From IMG/VR virus record IMGVR_UViG_3300047564_000244, positions 1 to 49,571 of that record: a stretch of DNA of 49,571 nt; one strand, 5' to 3'. How positions within the stretch are numbered: the stretch's first letter is position 1; each line of letters opens with the position of its first letter. Shown here in pieces: positions 41,018 through 49,571 of the stretch. This stretch comes from a virus. Made by a program: the position numbers and the translations under genes. The notes beneath the pieces are model-generated. The model saw nothing but the letters and a program-made list of their open reading frames with translations, made no database searches and was not told the DNA's origin.

Positions 41018-41046
41018 ACAAAAAGAAAAGCCACCCGAAGGTGGCT
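41018..41046 (-). terminator. intrinsic terminator after the capsid gene
   Basis: On the - strand AGCCACC, loop TTCG and GGTGGCT form a perfect 7-bp stem with a stable tetraloop, followed by TTTCTTTTTGT. It lies just after the capsid protein stop (41077) and is the clearest Rho-independent terminator in the window. Confidence 0.9.
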
Positions 41047-41076
41047 CTTCCAAACCAAGCTAAATCCTTGATTTTA

Positions 41077-41985
41077 TTATGCTCCGGGCGAACCAAACAT
41101 CCCAAGCGGATCAGACCAACCGAACGAATAACGCTCGCGGCTCTTGTACCGAACGTTTCCGGTATCGAAATCGCCATCCATTCCCTGTGTCAAAGGTGCG
41201 CGGACAAAGTGCTTCATACCATTGGGCACGTCAGTCGTAAGGAACCAAGCATCCGTATCCGTCAAGAAGTGGTTAATGGCGTAACCCTCGGGGATCGAGC
41301 CATTGTTCTTCAAGGCGTTGATCGTGTTGTCTGCCGTGTCAACGCGCAGTTCCGTTTCCAAAATACGAGTTGCAACGAACTGCAATGCAGACGGGATGAT
41401 CAGCTTCTTCGGCTTAGCTGCAATCAACAGACCACGTTCGTCAGTCCAAGCTGCAATCTGAATAACCGCTGCTTCCAACGATGTTTCAGAAAGGTCAGCC
41501 GCAACTGCGGGCGTGTTGCTGTTGGTGCCACCAGAGATCAAAGGATGTGCTGTCGAGAACAGAGCAACTCCATCACCGCCCGTGTAGGCAGTATTAAAGC
41601 CGTTGTTCAGAACCGCAGCAGCTTTGGTCTGCTTGGTGTATGCCATAGCGCGAGCTAAGGACTTGGTGTAGCGATTAGCCAGATTGTCGTACAGGTTGTC
41701 CTCGATAGCCTCTTCGGTTAGCGAGAATCCTAAGACAATAGTCTCATGGACGTAACGAGCGGTCCAAGCTTCTTGCGCGTTATCGTAGGCCATCGCGCTG
41801 CCTTCGTTCTTGACCGGTGCGGCCGAGAATCCAGACAGTTTGGTTTCCTCTTCAAACGAACGCTCGGAAGTCTCGGTTTCGTAGATTTCCTTGTGCTCTT
41901 CGCCATAGCGAGCGTACTCCAAGCCGAACAATGCGTTCAGGCCGGGGAGAAGCTCTTTCAGTAGTTGTGCGCGTGAAATAGCCAT
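41077..41985 (-). CDS. major capsid protein, Mu gpT-like HK97 fold
   Basis: This encodes 302 residues; AGGGGAAA precedes the ATG. LLKELLPGLNALFGLEYARY opens it. Acidic and aromatic helices follow (TARYVHETIVLGFSLTEEAI), then the characteristic ALFSTAHPLISGGTNSN and PKKLIIPSALQFVATRILET. The end FGWSDPLGMFGSPGA is typical. These features match the Mu-type major head subunit group. The position after scaffold-type genes and the terminator behind it support the role. Confidence 0.88.
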   Translation of the reverse strand: MAISRAQLLKELLPGLNALFGLEYARYGEEHKEIYETETSERSFEEETKLSGFSAAPVKNEGSAMAYDNAQEAWTARYVHETIVLGFSLTEEAIEDNLYDNLANRYTKSLARAMAYTKQTKAAAVLNNGFNTAYTGGDGVALFSTAHPLISGGTNSNTPAVAADLSETSLEAAVIQIAAWTDERGLLIAAKPKKLIIPSALQFVATRILETELRVDTADNTINALKNNGSIPEGYAINHFLTDTDAWFLTTDVPNGMKHFVRAPLTQGMDGDFDTGNVRYKSRERYSFGWSDPLGMFGSPGA

Positions 41986-41997
41986 TTAGTTTCCCCT

Positions 41998-42873
41998 TTA
42001 CGCAAGCGCAGTAGCGTACTGATAGCTATGCCAGCCTTGGTTCCACTTAACGAGAACTTCAGGGTACCCAATAAAGGTAAACTGAGAACCCGCAGTAGCA
42101 GCCGTAAGCGTTTTAGCTACAGTAACGGTAGTGCCGTTAACATTAGTAACATAGTTGTAGTCACCGGGTTGTCCACCAGCCGAAGCCGCAGCACAAACAA
42201 CAGCCATACCAGCCTGAAGTCCAGTAACAGCCGCATCCAAAGTAATCGTGGTGCTAGAAGAAGTTCCAGTACCAACTACAGTGTATGCAGTCTCAGGTAC
42301 AACATTTACCACACGGAAGGGCAACGAACTGCTGGCAACGCGAACGTTACCTGTGCCATCCGTTGGGCCATCACCCGACACAGCCATCTTGGAGTTACCC
42401 GTAGTCGTGCTACCAGCAACGCCGGTAACTGCATACACGTTAGTTCCAATGAACGACTGGTTAGCGTAGCCAACCGTAGAAACAGTGTTGCTCTCGCTGG
42501 AAGTTTGACCAACCATAACGACTTTAAACAGAGCAGACGGATCATCGATGACAAATGCCAGGATGTCGTTTGCAGCAGTGCTGGCAGGATAGTACTGCGA
42601 GAACTGAAGCTGCTTAGTCGTTGGGTTCGTAAACTGACAGCCAACAAACACGCCAATCGCACCAGCGATCACCGAAGTGGGGCTGGAAGCGGCGGAGTAA
42701 GACGTTTTAATCAGAGTTCCGTCTGTCTGAAGCTGAACTAGATCCCCATAAAAAAGATCCGTGTTGTAGCTTCGGGCAATAGGGAACTGTCGCGTTGCTC
42801 CAGCGTACGGTAGGCCATTAAGTTCATTAATAGCTTTAAAACCGTAAGGAGCATCAATGACAGGATAAGCCAT
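41998..42873 (-). CDS. capsid-associated structural protein
   Basis: This encodes 291 residues; GAGG precedes the ATG. It starts MAYPVIDAPYGFKAINELNG and continues with beta-rich segments and a Thr/Gly-rich C-terminal third that ends VLVKWNQGWHSYQYATALA. Proteins with a 'PYGFKPIN' start are encoded beside the major capsid gene in many podoviruses and are probably minor capsid or decoration proteins. The assignment rests on context and the motif. Confidence 0.7.
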   Translation of the reverse strand: MAYPVIDAPYGFKAINELNGLPYAGATRQFPIARSYNTDLFYGDLVQLQTDGTLIKTSYSAASSPTSVIAGAIGVFVGCQFTNPTTKQLQFSQYYPASTAANDILAFVIDDPSALFKVVMVGQTSSESNTVSTVGYANQSFIGTNVYAVTGVAGSTTTGNSKMAVSGDGPTDGTGNVRVASSSLPFRVVNVVPETAYTVVGTGTSSSTTITLDAAVTGLQAGMAVVCAAASAGGQPGDYNYVTNVNGTTVTVAKTLTAATAGSQFTFIGYPEVLVKWNQGWHSYQYATALA

Positions 42874-42890
42874 TTTTGACCTCGTTTAAG

Positions 42891-43340
42891 TTAAGTTCCT
42901 TTACCGAACGAAACCTTGGTACGCTTCTCTGCGAAGAGTGGCATACGGGAATCGCTCTCTTTCATAAAGTTGTTGTCTACAGCGTCCATGTTGGATTTGG
43001 CAACATTGTTGAAGTGATCGGTACGTTGTTTAACGAACTCTTCAGGCATCTTGCAGAGCAACAATCCGTCAATCTCGATGTTGTCTTTAAACCGGCTGTT
43101 CTCATCGCGCATAAACATAAGGTTTGGCTGCTCTTCAACCCTTACCGGCTCCCAACCTTCTCTGAGTTTGGCAGAGATATTCTTGGGGTCAGCCTTACCA
43201 AGCGAGGACACACGCACCCAGCGGGGTACATATCCAGGCATTGGATCGACTTCAGGTAGGACATCCGCACGCTTCCACTGTTTAGGGCGAGCTAACTTCT
43301 CACGGTTCTCAACTTCTCTGGATAAACGATTTTCAGCCAT
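42891..43340 (-). CDS. small structural or assembly protein
   Basis: This encodes 149 residues. ATG 43340 follows GGAG at seven bases; the in-frame GTG at 43346 lacks this. The start AENRLSREVENREKLARPKQ, then MPGYVPRWVRVSSLGKADPK and REGWEPVRVEEQPNLMFM, fits a family found next to scaffold genes in many marine phages. It is charged and partly helical. The start overlaps the scaffold stop. Function is unknown. Confidence 0.75.
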   Translation of the reverse strand: MAENRLSREVENREKLARPKQWKRADVLPEVDPMPGYVPRWVRVSSLGKADPKNISAKLREGWEPVRVEEQPNLMFMRDENSRFKDNIEIDGLLLCKMPEEFVKQRTDHFNNVAKSNMDAVDNNFMKESDSRMPLFAEKRTKVSFGKGT

Positions 43341-44250
43341 TTGCACGCTCCAATTTCATTTGTTCCCTCACATATTGCTCAGGAGTTATTCCCATCTTTT
43401 TGATGACGTTAAGCTGGGATTGATTAAGTTTGACTTTTTTGGAAGTCGTACTACGAGAAACGGGAGCCACAATCGTAGCTGGTCTTTCTGTACGTGCTGG
43501 AGGTGATTTTGTCTCAGGCTCAGCAGGTTCATCGCCCCATTCATACTCGGGGAATCTTTTACGCATCGTCTTATCAACGATTTCCCAGTACTCGTCAGAA
43601 CCCTCAAATGCTGCACCGCGTTCCCTAAGCAGTTTGTTGTTTAGGCCAAGTGCGGCAGCGGTCATTTCGTCATCTGATCCAAACCACGTATTTTGTCTAC
43701 GCCATGAATCAGTTTTTGGGTCCAATCTCGGAGCCTGTGGCTGCGAATTAGGTAAATTTACTTCAGTTCCTTGCGGTTGTACAGGGGGTTTGTATCCTTT
43801 TAACCGCTCAAGTCTATAAGATGCTTCAGTTAATTGCTTTTGGGCTTCTAATAATTTATCAGAATCTCCCGCTTCATAAGCTTCTTTGTAGGCTTTCTCA
43901 GCGTTTTTAAGTTCTAATTCCACAGCATTTTTAGCTGTGCTTACTAAATGCCCTTCGTTTTCAGTCACTTTAGAACGTAGCGTTTTAATCTCGTTTTGCA
44001 ACTGCTGCGCCATTTCAATCGCAGTTTGCTGCTCACGCAACGCACGTTCTTTCTCACGACGCTCGTCGTGCCAGACTTTCTTCATCTGCTTGAGGCGAGT
44101 TTTGACTTTCTCGGAATACTCTTCGAGTTCGTCTTCCTCAAGCTCCTTGACTAGCTCTTTGGGTAAGGGTTCCCGCCCACGATCTTCGGGAGGAGTGTCG
44201 TCTTCAATCTCGATTTCAAACTCGGTGTTGGCGTTTTCTTGCTCAGCCAT
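43333..44250 (-). CDS. scaffolding protein
   Basis: This encodes 305 residues, acidic at the N-terminus (TEFEIEIEDDTPPEDRG). A coiled coil follows (ELEEDELEEYSEKVKTRLKQ and later REKERALREQQ). The C-terminal half is Pro/Arg-rich and ends in a basic helix (KKVKLNQSQLNVIKKMGITP, EQYVREQM). Position, charge pattern and length fit a capsid scaffold: a helical rod with a basic C-terminus that binds the capsid protein. No protease gene is adjacent. Confidence 0.8.
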   Translation of the reverse strand: MAEQENANTEFEIEIEDDTPPEDRGREPLPKELVKELEEDELEEYSEKVKTRLKQMKKVWHDERREKERALREQQTAIEMAQQLQNEIKTLRSKVTENEGHLVSTAKNAVELELKNAEKAYKEAYEAGDSDKLLEAQKQLTEASYRLERLKGYKPPVQPQGTEVNLPNSQPQAPRLDPKTDSWRRQNTWFGSDDEMTAAALGLNNKLLRERGAAFEGSDEYWEIVDKTMRKRFPEYEWGDEPAEPETKSPPARTERPATIVAPVSRSTTSKKVKLNQSQLNVIKKMGITPEQYVREQMKLERANG

Positions 44251-44261
44251 TTTTAAACCCC

Positions 44262-44663
44262 TTATGCGCGACTAATACCGCGAGGATCTTCTACAACCCC
44301 CTCGACAGAGTCATCGTTAATGATGCGAAAGTCACGACCGTGAATTTTCAGTCGTGTACCCGCGTGCGGACGTACCAATACAAAATCACCCACTTTGCAA
44401 TACGGCCCAGACGGGAATCGCTTCTCATCTTTGTACGCATCCGGCCCCATCTTGATGACAAAAAGCACCGTCGTCAGTAATTCTTCGTGGTGCATCGTGA
44501 CATCGGCTTTAATCAAGCCATTATCAAACTTATCGTCAATCTCTGGGATCGTGCATAATATTCGATAACCTGATGGATCAGGGAGTTGTCGCGCTTTTTC
44601 TTCGGCGGTTTCAGGCAATACCGTCGCAGAGCCGCTTGTAGACCCTACTAGGAGTTCACTCAT
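44262..44663 (-). CDS. GroES-like co-chaperonin
   Basis: This encodes 133 residues from ATG 44663, which overlaps the upstream stop; a GTG at 44672 would add three. GYRILCTIPEIDDKF, then GLIKAD, LLTTVLFVIKMGPDAYKDEK, KVGDFVLVRPHAGTRLKIHG and FRIINDDSVEGVVED lie in GroES order. Residues about 55-65 (VTMHHEELLTT) replace the mobile loop that touches GroEL. Phage versions (such as T4 gp31) help the host chaperonin fold the capsid protein. It sits two genes before the capsid genes. Confidence 0.85.
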   Translation of the reverse strand: MSELLVGSTSGSATVLPETAEEKARQLPDPSGYRILCTIPEIDDKFDNGLIKADVTMHHEELLTTVLFVIKMGPDAYKDEKRFPSGPYCKVGDFVLVRPHAGTRLKIHGRDFRIINDDSVEGVVEDPRGISRA

Positions 44664-44856
44664 CGTCGTCACTCATCCTTTCTAACATATCGGCAAGATA
44701 TCCTTGCGCCACTGAAATTCCACGCATCACACCGCACTGAAAGCGATAATCCGCGTGGTCCTTTGCCAGCCCTTGCGCTAGAACTTCGGCTAAATGCTTC
44801 TGTTCATCGACACAACGACTAATCAAATGTCGTAAAACTTTCTCGGTTTCGTTCAT
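44656..44856 (-). CDS. small helical phage protein
   Basis: This encodes 66 residues. ATG 44856 overlaps the portal stop (ATGA) and follows AAGGGAA. It is a helix-rich protein (RHLISRCVDEQKHLAEVLAQ) with YRFQCGVMRGISVAQGYLAD, which resembles other tiny proteins found after phage portal genes. No function is known. Its stop overlaps the co-chaperonin start. Confidence 0.75.
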   Translation of the reverse strand: MNETEKVLRHLISRCVDEQKHLAEVLAQGLAKDHADYRFQCGVMRGISVAQGYLADMLERMSDDDE

Positions 44857-47369
44857 TTAGTTCCCTTCTTAGGTTCAACAGCCTTAGCAGTTGTCTGTTC
44901 GCGTTGTTGCTGCATCGCAGCAATATTCCTAGCGATATCAGCACCAATTCGTGTGCCCTCTATCTCATTACGAACAGCTTCGACACCTGCTTGGAACTCC
45001 TGCTCCATCTGGTCTTTGGCGATCTGAGCACCCAGTCGGGCACCGTCAATCTCCATCTGTGACTGAATCCGCATACGCTCGGTCTCGATCTGGGCTGCTT
45101 TAAGTTGAGCATCCGTCTGATCTTTAGCTGCCTTGCGTTGCAATTCTTGGGCCTGAAGCTGAAGTTCTTGTTGCTGCATCTGCACAATCGGATCTTGTGC
45201 CTGCTGTTGAGCTTGCTGTTGTTGAAGCATCGCCTGATTAGACTGCAAGAGTTTCTGTGCTCCTGCGGCTGCAAGTCTGGAGATCTCGACCTCCATCTCT
45301 TCGGGCAGTTCTTCGTTGGGTGCAGGGTAGGGAACCCCGAGTTTATCTTCGATGTTTTTACGATATTGAAAGGCAAAGTGTTGGGCAATGTGCGCCATAA
45401 ATGCTGCTTGCATAGCCTGAGCGTTTGGACTCTGACCAAGAACTTGAGAAGTAATCGGATCTTGCAGTGCTGACATATGCACTGTGATGTGTGCGGCGTG
45501 ATCTTGATAGATAAACGCCTTGACCGGCTTGCCTTGGAACATGTCCATGTTCTCAGATACAGGGTCAGTCGGTTTCATATCATCTTCCATCGGCACGAGC
45601 TTCTCGGCATTTTTGATACCAAGCACCTCTAACATCTGCCTGTGAAGATATGGTAAGTCGTATAACTGCGGCGCAGTAGCAGCCAACTGCATAACTGCTT
45701 GGTACTGCACAACCTTCTGACTCATTGTCGCTGCGTTCGGATCACTGACCGGAATTACATCGACGTTGTCATAGTCAGATTTCTTAGCCCTGGGGCGACC
45801 ATCAATCGGCTCGTAGTCGTAAGTCTCAGGTGTGTAATCAGCAATGATGGTCTTTAAGAGCCGGAACTCCTGCTTCATCGAATAGTGAATCCGCGCCTGA
45901 ACAGCCGACATCACCTTCAGTGTGCGTTCTAGTATCGCTAGCGTAGTCCCAACCGGGGACTGAGCCGACATATCAGAGACTTTAAGATCAGCAGCAGAGG
46001 CGAACCTGCGCCCCTCGTCAATGATCTTGTCCATGAGCGCAGCCAACACCTGCGACGGCTCCTTGTACGGAAGCGGCATGATGTTGTCTTTGAGAGCACC
46101 CGAGGCTATATCCACATCGCGCCATTCAGCCGGAGCAAACGGCGTGTCATCGCCCTTAGTCCGCATCCCCTTGGTTTTAAATCCACCTGGGAGATTGGCA
46201 AGTGAGCCTGCATCAACAAGCTGTCGAAGAATTGATGTCCCCGACTTAGCAAACCCACCGATGAGGTGGATAAGCCCAAAGGCATAAAAGCCAAAGCCTG
46301 GAATATAGGGGTAGTGTACGAAGTGCTGGCGTTTTCTCTTTAACTCGTCGTCAGGGTTCCAATTACGCCTAATCGCTAAGATCTTACTGTTTGATTTCTC
46401 AATGGTAATAACGTACGGAACAGCCAGCCCAGTCTCTTTACCATCTTCATCTTTATCAGGAAAGCCTGGGAGATCTAAGGTGACGTGCATTTCTAAGAGC
46501 TTGTACCGGTTATCAGTAGTTGCCCTGAACCCCATCTTTTCTGCAATCTTTTTCTCTACTTCATCAAGCGAATCGCTAGGATCTTCAAGCTCTACGTCAA
46601 CGTAGAACCCACTGTCCATTAACCGCTCCAGCTCATTTTTAGTCTTACGCATAACATGCGTAACACGCTCGGCTGTCTCAATATTAGACGCCCCATAAGG
46701 AACTACAAGATCATCAGCGGAGACATACATCGCCGTCTGTCTATCAAGCCCTGGGTCAAAGTAGATTTTCTTAAACGCATTACCCGCCAGCCCCAGTCCC
46801 CACAGCATCTTCTCGTGCTCAGGTCTGTACTCAATCATCACATCAGTAAGCTGGTGGTTCATATCTGCCTGCACACGCACAGCAGACTCTTTCTTCTCTT
46901 TAGTTTCTTCACCAATAATCTTGGTACGTACCGGACCTTGCGCTGGAAATGTCTCCATGATGGTCTCAGCCTGAAACTTCACCACAGCTTCTGTCAGCAA
47001 GGGGTGGTACACACCACAAGCCCCCGGCCAAGGCTCCGTGCGGTCCTCAACTTTTAGTCCTAACAGATCCAACCCATCGACATAAGTCTGCATCCAGTCT
47101 TTGCGGGACGAGATGTCATCTTCAAAATCACTACACAGATCTTCAGCAAGGGTGGCTAGCTCCTTGGGGTCCATGTCTTCGGCAAGGTTGTCGTTAAACC
47201 CTTCCTCTTCTTTTTCTTTGCCAATCACAATCTCTAGACCACCAAGACCCACTGATACTGACTCAGGATCTTCAATCTCAATCTCGATATCTGGCTCCAT
47301 GACCAGACCTTCGTTCTGCAACCCAAGGGGTGCTTGATTTAGTGCTTTGTCAAAAAAGCTTGTAGCCAT
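44853..47369 (-). CDS. portal protein, P22-like
   Basis: This encodes 838 residues; AAGGAT precedes the ATG. The N-terminus is acidic with EIEIEDPESVSVGLGG. The body includes WMQTYVDGLDLLGLKVEDRT, EPWPGACGVYHPLLTEAVVK, WGLGLAGNAFKKIYFDPG and FVHYPYIPGFGFYAFGLIH, which mark this portal family of podoviruses. The C-terminal 150 residues are Gln/Ala-rich coiled coil (QQQQAQQQAQDPIVQMQQQ), equivalent to the P22 barrel. Twelve copies should form the DNA channel that terminase drives. Confidence 0.9.
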   Translation of the reverse strand: MATSFFDKALNQAPLGLQNEGLVMEPDIEIEIEDPESVSVGLGGLEIVIGKEKEEEGFNDNLAEDMDPKELATLAEDLCSDFEDDISSRKDWMQTYVDGLDLLGLKVEDRTEPWPGACGVYHPLLTEAVVKFQAETIMETFPAQGPVRTKIIGEETKEKKESAVRVQADMNHQLTDVMIEYRPEHEKMLWGLGLAGNAFKKIYFDPGLDRQTAMYVSADDLVVPYGASNIETAERVTHVMRKTKNELERLMDSGFYVDVELEDPSDSLDEVEKKIAEKMGFRATTDNRYKLLEMHVTLDLPGFPDKDEDGKETGLAVPYVITIEKSNSKILAIRRNWNPDDELKRKRQHFVHYPYIPGFGFYAFGLIHLIGGFAKSGTSILRQLVDAGSLANLPGGFKTKGMRTKGDDTPFAPAEWRDVDIASGALKDNIMPLPYKEPSQVLAALMDKIIDEGRRFASAADLKVSDMSAQSPVGTTLAILERTLKVMSAVQARIHYSMKQEFRLLKTIIADYTPETYDYEPIDGRPRAKKSDYDNVDVIPVSDPNAATMSQKVVQYQAVMQLAATAPQLYDLPYLHRQMLEVLGIKNAEKLVPMEDDMKPTDPVSENMDMFQGKPVKAFIYQDHAAHITVHMSALQDPITSQVLGQSPNAQAMQAAFMAHIAQHFAFQYRKNIEDKLGVPYPAPNEELPEEMEVEISRLAAAGAQKLLQSNQAMLQQQQAQQQAQDPIVQMQQQELQLQAQELQRKAAKDQTDAQLKAAQIETERMRIQSQMEIDGARLGAQIAKDQMEQEFQAGVEAVRNEIEGTRIGADIARNIAAMQQQREQTTAKAVEPKKGTK

Positions 47370-47378
47370 GATCTATCC

Positions 47379-48902
47379 TTAATAGTAGGCGTATTGGTTT
47401 TTACGCCTAAACATTGCTGGTTCTTCAGGCTCATCAGACGGCAGTCTAATAAATCCACCGTTACGAAAACGCATCAAAGCCTGGGTCGTGGAGTCAACTA
47501 AATCATCGTTTGAACCGCTGGGGAAGTCATTGCATTCTTCCATAACTTCTTTAGCCCAACGTTTATCGGGCGCCCAGACGATCCCAGATGAAAATAAATC
47601 GGTTACTGAATTGACCCTAGCAATCTTATCCTGTCCTTTGCTTGGCGTGAACTCTTGTACAGGCACGCCCATGCGTCGGATTTCTTGGTAAAGCGCAGAC
47701 CCGTTGGACTTTTTCTCAACAATAAAAGTATCCGGTTGCCATTCTTTGTATTCTTCAAACACCATCTTCTTTAACTCGGGGTACTCCATCCGCTTCTTAA
47801 TAGCATTAAGTAATATGATGTTGTAGTTGTTGACTTCTTCGTTTAAGAACACGCCCCATATAGTCAAAGCGTTGTAGTCAGCTCTATTATTAGTTTCTTG
47901 TGCTGCATCCAGGGACATAATGATGTATTCGCACTGGGGAGGGTCGTCTTTCTCCCAAATATTCCACCATTCACGCTTAATTAACGCGCCTTCTTCAGCC
48001 GTCGGGTCCTGCATATACTGGGCCTGCCAGTATCGTGGATCAAGTGAGGCTTTCTTGGCATTTAATTCTTCTACGGACCAAAATTCAGGCCAAAGTGTGT
48101 TGCCACTTGGCAAAATGGCAGGGAATTCAACGATCTCCCACTGTTCTGCATCTTCATTCTTAGACATGTGGTTAATAACCTGACCGGTTAGATCAAGTTT
48201 CGACCATCTAGTCATCACAATAATAATAGCGCCCCCAGGCATAAGACGCTGAATAGGACCAGACTGAAACCACTCCCAAGCGGGAAGAAAAACGTCTGCT
48301 CTTCCTTGTTTAGCCTCTTGTTCGGAATGAGGATCGTCAATAATAAAAAGGTCAGCCCCCCTACCAGCAAGAGCACCCCCAACACCAATAGCAAAATATT
48401 CGCCATTAAAGTTAGTACCCCATCTAGAGGCCGATTTTGAGTCTTGTTGTAACTCGATCTGCGGGAAAATTTGCTTATACGGGTCACTTGCCACCAAATT
48501 TCGGACTCTTCTACCGAAATTTACGGCTAAATCAGCCGTATGGGAAGCCATAATGATCTTTTTATGTGGATACTTACCTAAAAACCAAGCTGGAGCTAGG
48601 TAAGAAATGAGTTCTGACTTGCCGTGGCGGGGTGCAATGTTCACAACTACCCGCTTTTTGACCCCGTTGGCTATATCTTCAAAGATTTTAGCCAGCCTTT
48701 TGTGGTGTGGGCCTACTTTATAGCCTGGGTATACGTGGTCTGCGAAGGCTAATAGCTTCTTTTGCCCTAGCGATTGGGCTTGCTTGGACTCCCAGAACTC
48801 TAAATCCCGCAAAATCTCCCGTTTTTCGTCTGGAGATGCATGAGGCAATAGTCTTCTAAGGGCCGCTATCTTCTGAGGTGTTAGTTTCAGTTGGTTCGAC
48901 AT
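47379..48902 (-). CDS. terminase large subunit
   Basis: This encodes 507 residues from ATG 48902 (TTG 48905 is the alternative). The ATPase has Walker A NIAPRHGKSE (about 87-96) and Walker B LFIIDDPHSE (about 185-193). The nuclease has MSLDAAQE (about 326-333), DTFIVEKKSNG and NDDLVDSTTQAL (about 466-476), the RNase H-like acid residues. It cuts and packs phage DNA through the portal. The start lies inside the small terminase gene, so translation is coupled. Confidence 0.96.
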   Translation of the reverse strand: MSNQLKLTPQKIAALRRLLPHASPDEKREILRDLEFWESKQAQSLGQKKLLAFADHVYPGYKVGPHHKRLAKIFEDIANGVKKRVVVNIAPRHGKSELISYLAPAWFLGKYPHKKIIMASHTADLAVNFGRRVRNLVASDPYKQIFPQIELQQDSKSASRWGTNFNGEYFAIGVGGALAGRGADLFIIDDPHSEQEAKQGRADVFLPAWEWFQSGPIQRLMPGGAIIIVMTRWSKLDLTGQVINHMSKNEDAEQWEIVEFPAILPSGNTLWPEFWSVEELNAKKASLDPRYWQAQYMQDPTAEEGALIKREWWNIWEKDDPPQCEYIIMSLDAAQETNNRADYNALTIWGVFLNEEVNNYNIILLNAIKKRMEYPELKKMVFEEYKEWQPDTFIVEKKSNGSALYQEIRRMGVPVQEFTPSKGQDKIARVNSVTDLFSSGIVWAPDKRWAKEVMEECNDFPSGSNDDLVDSTTQALMRFRNGGFIRLPSDEPEEPAMFRRKNQYAYY

Positions 48903-49446
48903 CAATTATGTCTTGAGCATCGGCGTATTTGGTGAGTCGCTCAAGTTTTTCCAGCTTAGCCAACAGATCTTTTTCCACCTGATCGATGGGTTTGACCTGC
49001 ACCGTTAATTCTGATCGACGCTTGAAGGCATCTACGCCATCAACTTCGCCTAATGCTTTCAATGCCGCAATAACATCCTTGGCACTTCCTGATTCAGTCT
49101 GTTCAACAAGCTTATTAACAACAAATATTTTAAAGTCAGCAAGATCCCTAACAATCATTTGATCATATTGGGACACCATACCAGCTAGGTATGCAAGGGT
49201 TTCATTCTTGTAATTACTAAATTGAATATGTCCTCTGGGGTCTTCAACCATTTTCTTAGCCAATGCGCGAGCTTCGTCTTTATCTTTATCGCTGGGATGT
49301 ATTGGTTTGCCTTGGAGATCTGATATAAGTTTTATAGTTCTCGCCCTGACTTCCAATTCTTCTTTTGGAGTCATAGGGGGTAAGGCTTCTGCTGCGTTGG
49401 CGGGCAGGGGGATATTGGGTTCTATGTCTAACATATATGTTGGCAT
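48856..49446 (-). CDS. terminase small subunit, probable
   Basis: This encodes 196 residues. MPTYMLDIEPNIPLPANAAE at the start and MTPKEELEVRARTIKLISDL with a helical centre are what I associate with this type of small terminase. The C-terminal half has SELTVQVKPIDQVEKDLLAK and an acidic tail. It precedes and overlaps the large subunit, and it is the first gene of the leftward operon. No ribosome binding site is visible. The role is assigned mostly from position. Confidence 0.75.
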   Translation of the reverse strand: MPTYMLDIEPNIPLPANAAEALPPMTPKEELEVRARTIKLISDLQGKPIHPSDKDKDEARALAKKMVEDPRGHIQFSNYKNETLAYLAGMVSQYDQMIVRDLADFKIFVVNKLVEQTESGSAKDVIAALKALGEVDGVDAFKRRSELTVQVKPIDQVEKDLLAKLEKLERLTKYADAQDIIDVEPTETNTSEDSGP

Positions 49447-49571
49447 AGGTTCGTAATGTAAACGTATGGTACCTAAAAGACAAGGGGGGTGTTTCTATAT
49501 TTGAAAAATTATAAATCGTTTGTGCAAATTATGGGGTGTAGGGGGGTGCGAGCGAGGCGGCCGATCCAGGG
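49447..49571 (-). promoter_or_regulatory. upstream region of the late operon
   Basis: These 125 bases hold no gene. On the - strand there is a TATAAT (49513-49508) but no good -35, so any promoter here is weak or uses other factors. Runs of C (six at 49488-49483; others near 49534 and 49541-49546) flank it. I see no tandem binding sites or terminal repeats. Confidence 0.4.

Noticed and set aside
42028-42741. 237-residue + frame antisense to the capsid-associated gene
   Set aside because: It is rich in Ser, Asn and Arg and lacks motifs or a ribosome binding site. The opposite strand has a clear start and context.
1-49571. Circular closure of the window
   Set aside because: Joining the right end to the left does not give the partial gene at 1-54 a start codon: a TAG at 49539-49541 is followed by no ATG, GTG or TTG in frame. 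No terminal repeat was seen.
49480-49571. G-quadruplex in the G-rich end
   Set aside because: Only three separated runs of three or more G are close together (GGGG, GGGGGG, final GGG) with long spacing, short of a standard four-run pattern.
1-49571. tRNA genes, CRISPR arrays, integrase or attachment site
   Set aside because: No cloverleaf with a GTTCGA-type arm outside coding genes, no regular spaced repeats and no recombinase motifs were found by eye.

Overview
The window is most of the genome of a tailed dsDNA phage with podovirus-like architecture. It has a P22-type portal, collar and tail-nozzle set, a tail fibre with a self-cleaving chaperone, and no tape-measure or sheath gene. No rRNA, tRNA, CRISPR array, integrase or host housekeeping gene was seen. 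The small early proteins with 'PVAW', 'REACAKVCE' and 'AAAIRARG' motifs, the moderate GC content and the AGGAG-type ribosome binding sites suggest a Gram-negative, possibly betaproteobacterial aquatic host. That host guess is inference from memory of similar phages, not from a search.

Layout. Positions 1-11869 are read rightward (+) and form the early and replication arm. First come tightly overlapping small accessory genes (1-1763) and an unrecognised 317-residue protein. Then follow a family A DNA polymerase, an iron-sulfur RecB/Cas4-like nuclease and a small HNH-related protein. A 229-base non-coding interval holds a consensus sigma70 promoter and a candidate structured RNA. After it come a SNF2-type helicase, two conserved phage proteins (one with a four-cysteine cluster), an HTH protein and a 959-residue primase-helicase. 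The arm ends in a 64-residue protein whose stop codon overlaps the stop of the giant gene on the other strand.

Positions 49446-11866 are read leftward (-) and form one long virion and lysis arm. In order of transcription these are small and large terminase, portal, a small protein, a GroES-like co-chaperonin, scaffold, a small protein, two capsid-layer proteins, a terminator, a free-standing HNH endonuclease, and a decoration-like protein. A dense block of very small basic proteins follows (39674-35741), with an endonuclease VII and adaptor proteins embedded. Next are tail proteins (one with an MptE/DUF115-like enzyme fold), a repeat protein, the S74 tail fibre, a frame-disrupted ParB-like gene, a lysis cassette (two membrane proteins and a GH24 lysozyme), the tail nozzle, and four large virion proteins. 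The last of these is a 2271-residue polyvalent protein with a zincin (HELVH) motif.

How it works together. Primase-helicase, polymerase, SNF2 helicase and nuclease would copy and process the DNA, and endonuclease VII would trim branches before terminase packs it through the portal. The GroES homologue would help the host GroEL fold the capsid protein. The very large, Gln/Ala-rich or Gly-rich proteins at the end of the late operon are probably ejected with the DNA.

The most interesting unexplained items are the promoter-driven structured RNA before the SNF2 gene (5565-5797), the overlapping alternative hairpins before the decoration gene (40298-40355), the ParB frameshift, the DUF115-like enzyme inside a tail module, and the block of small basic genes.
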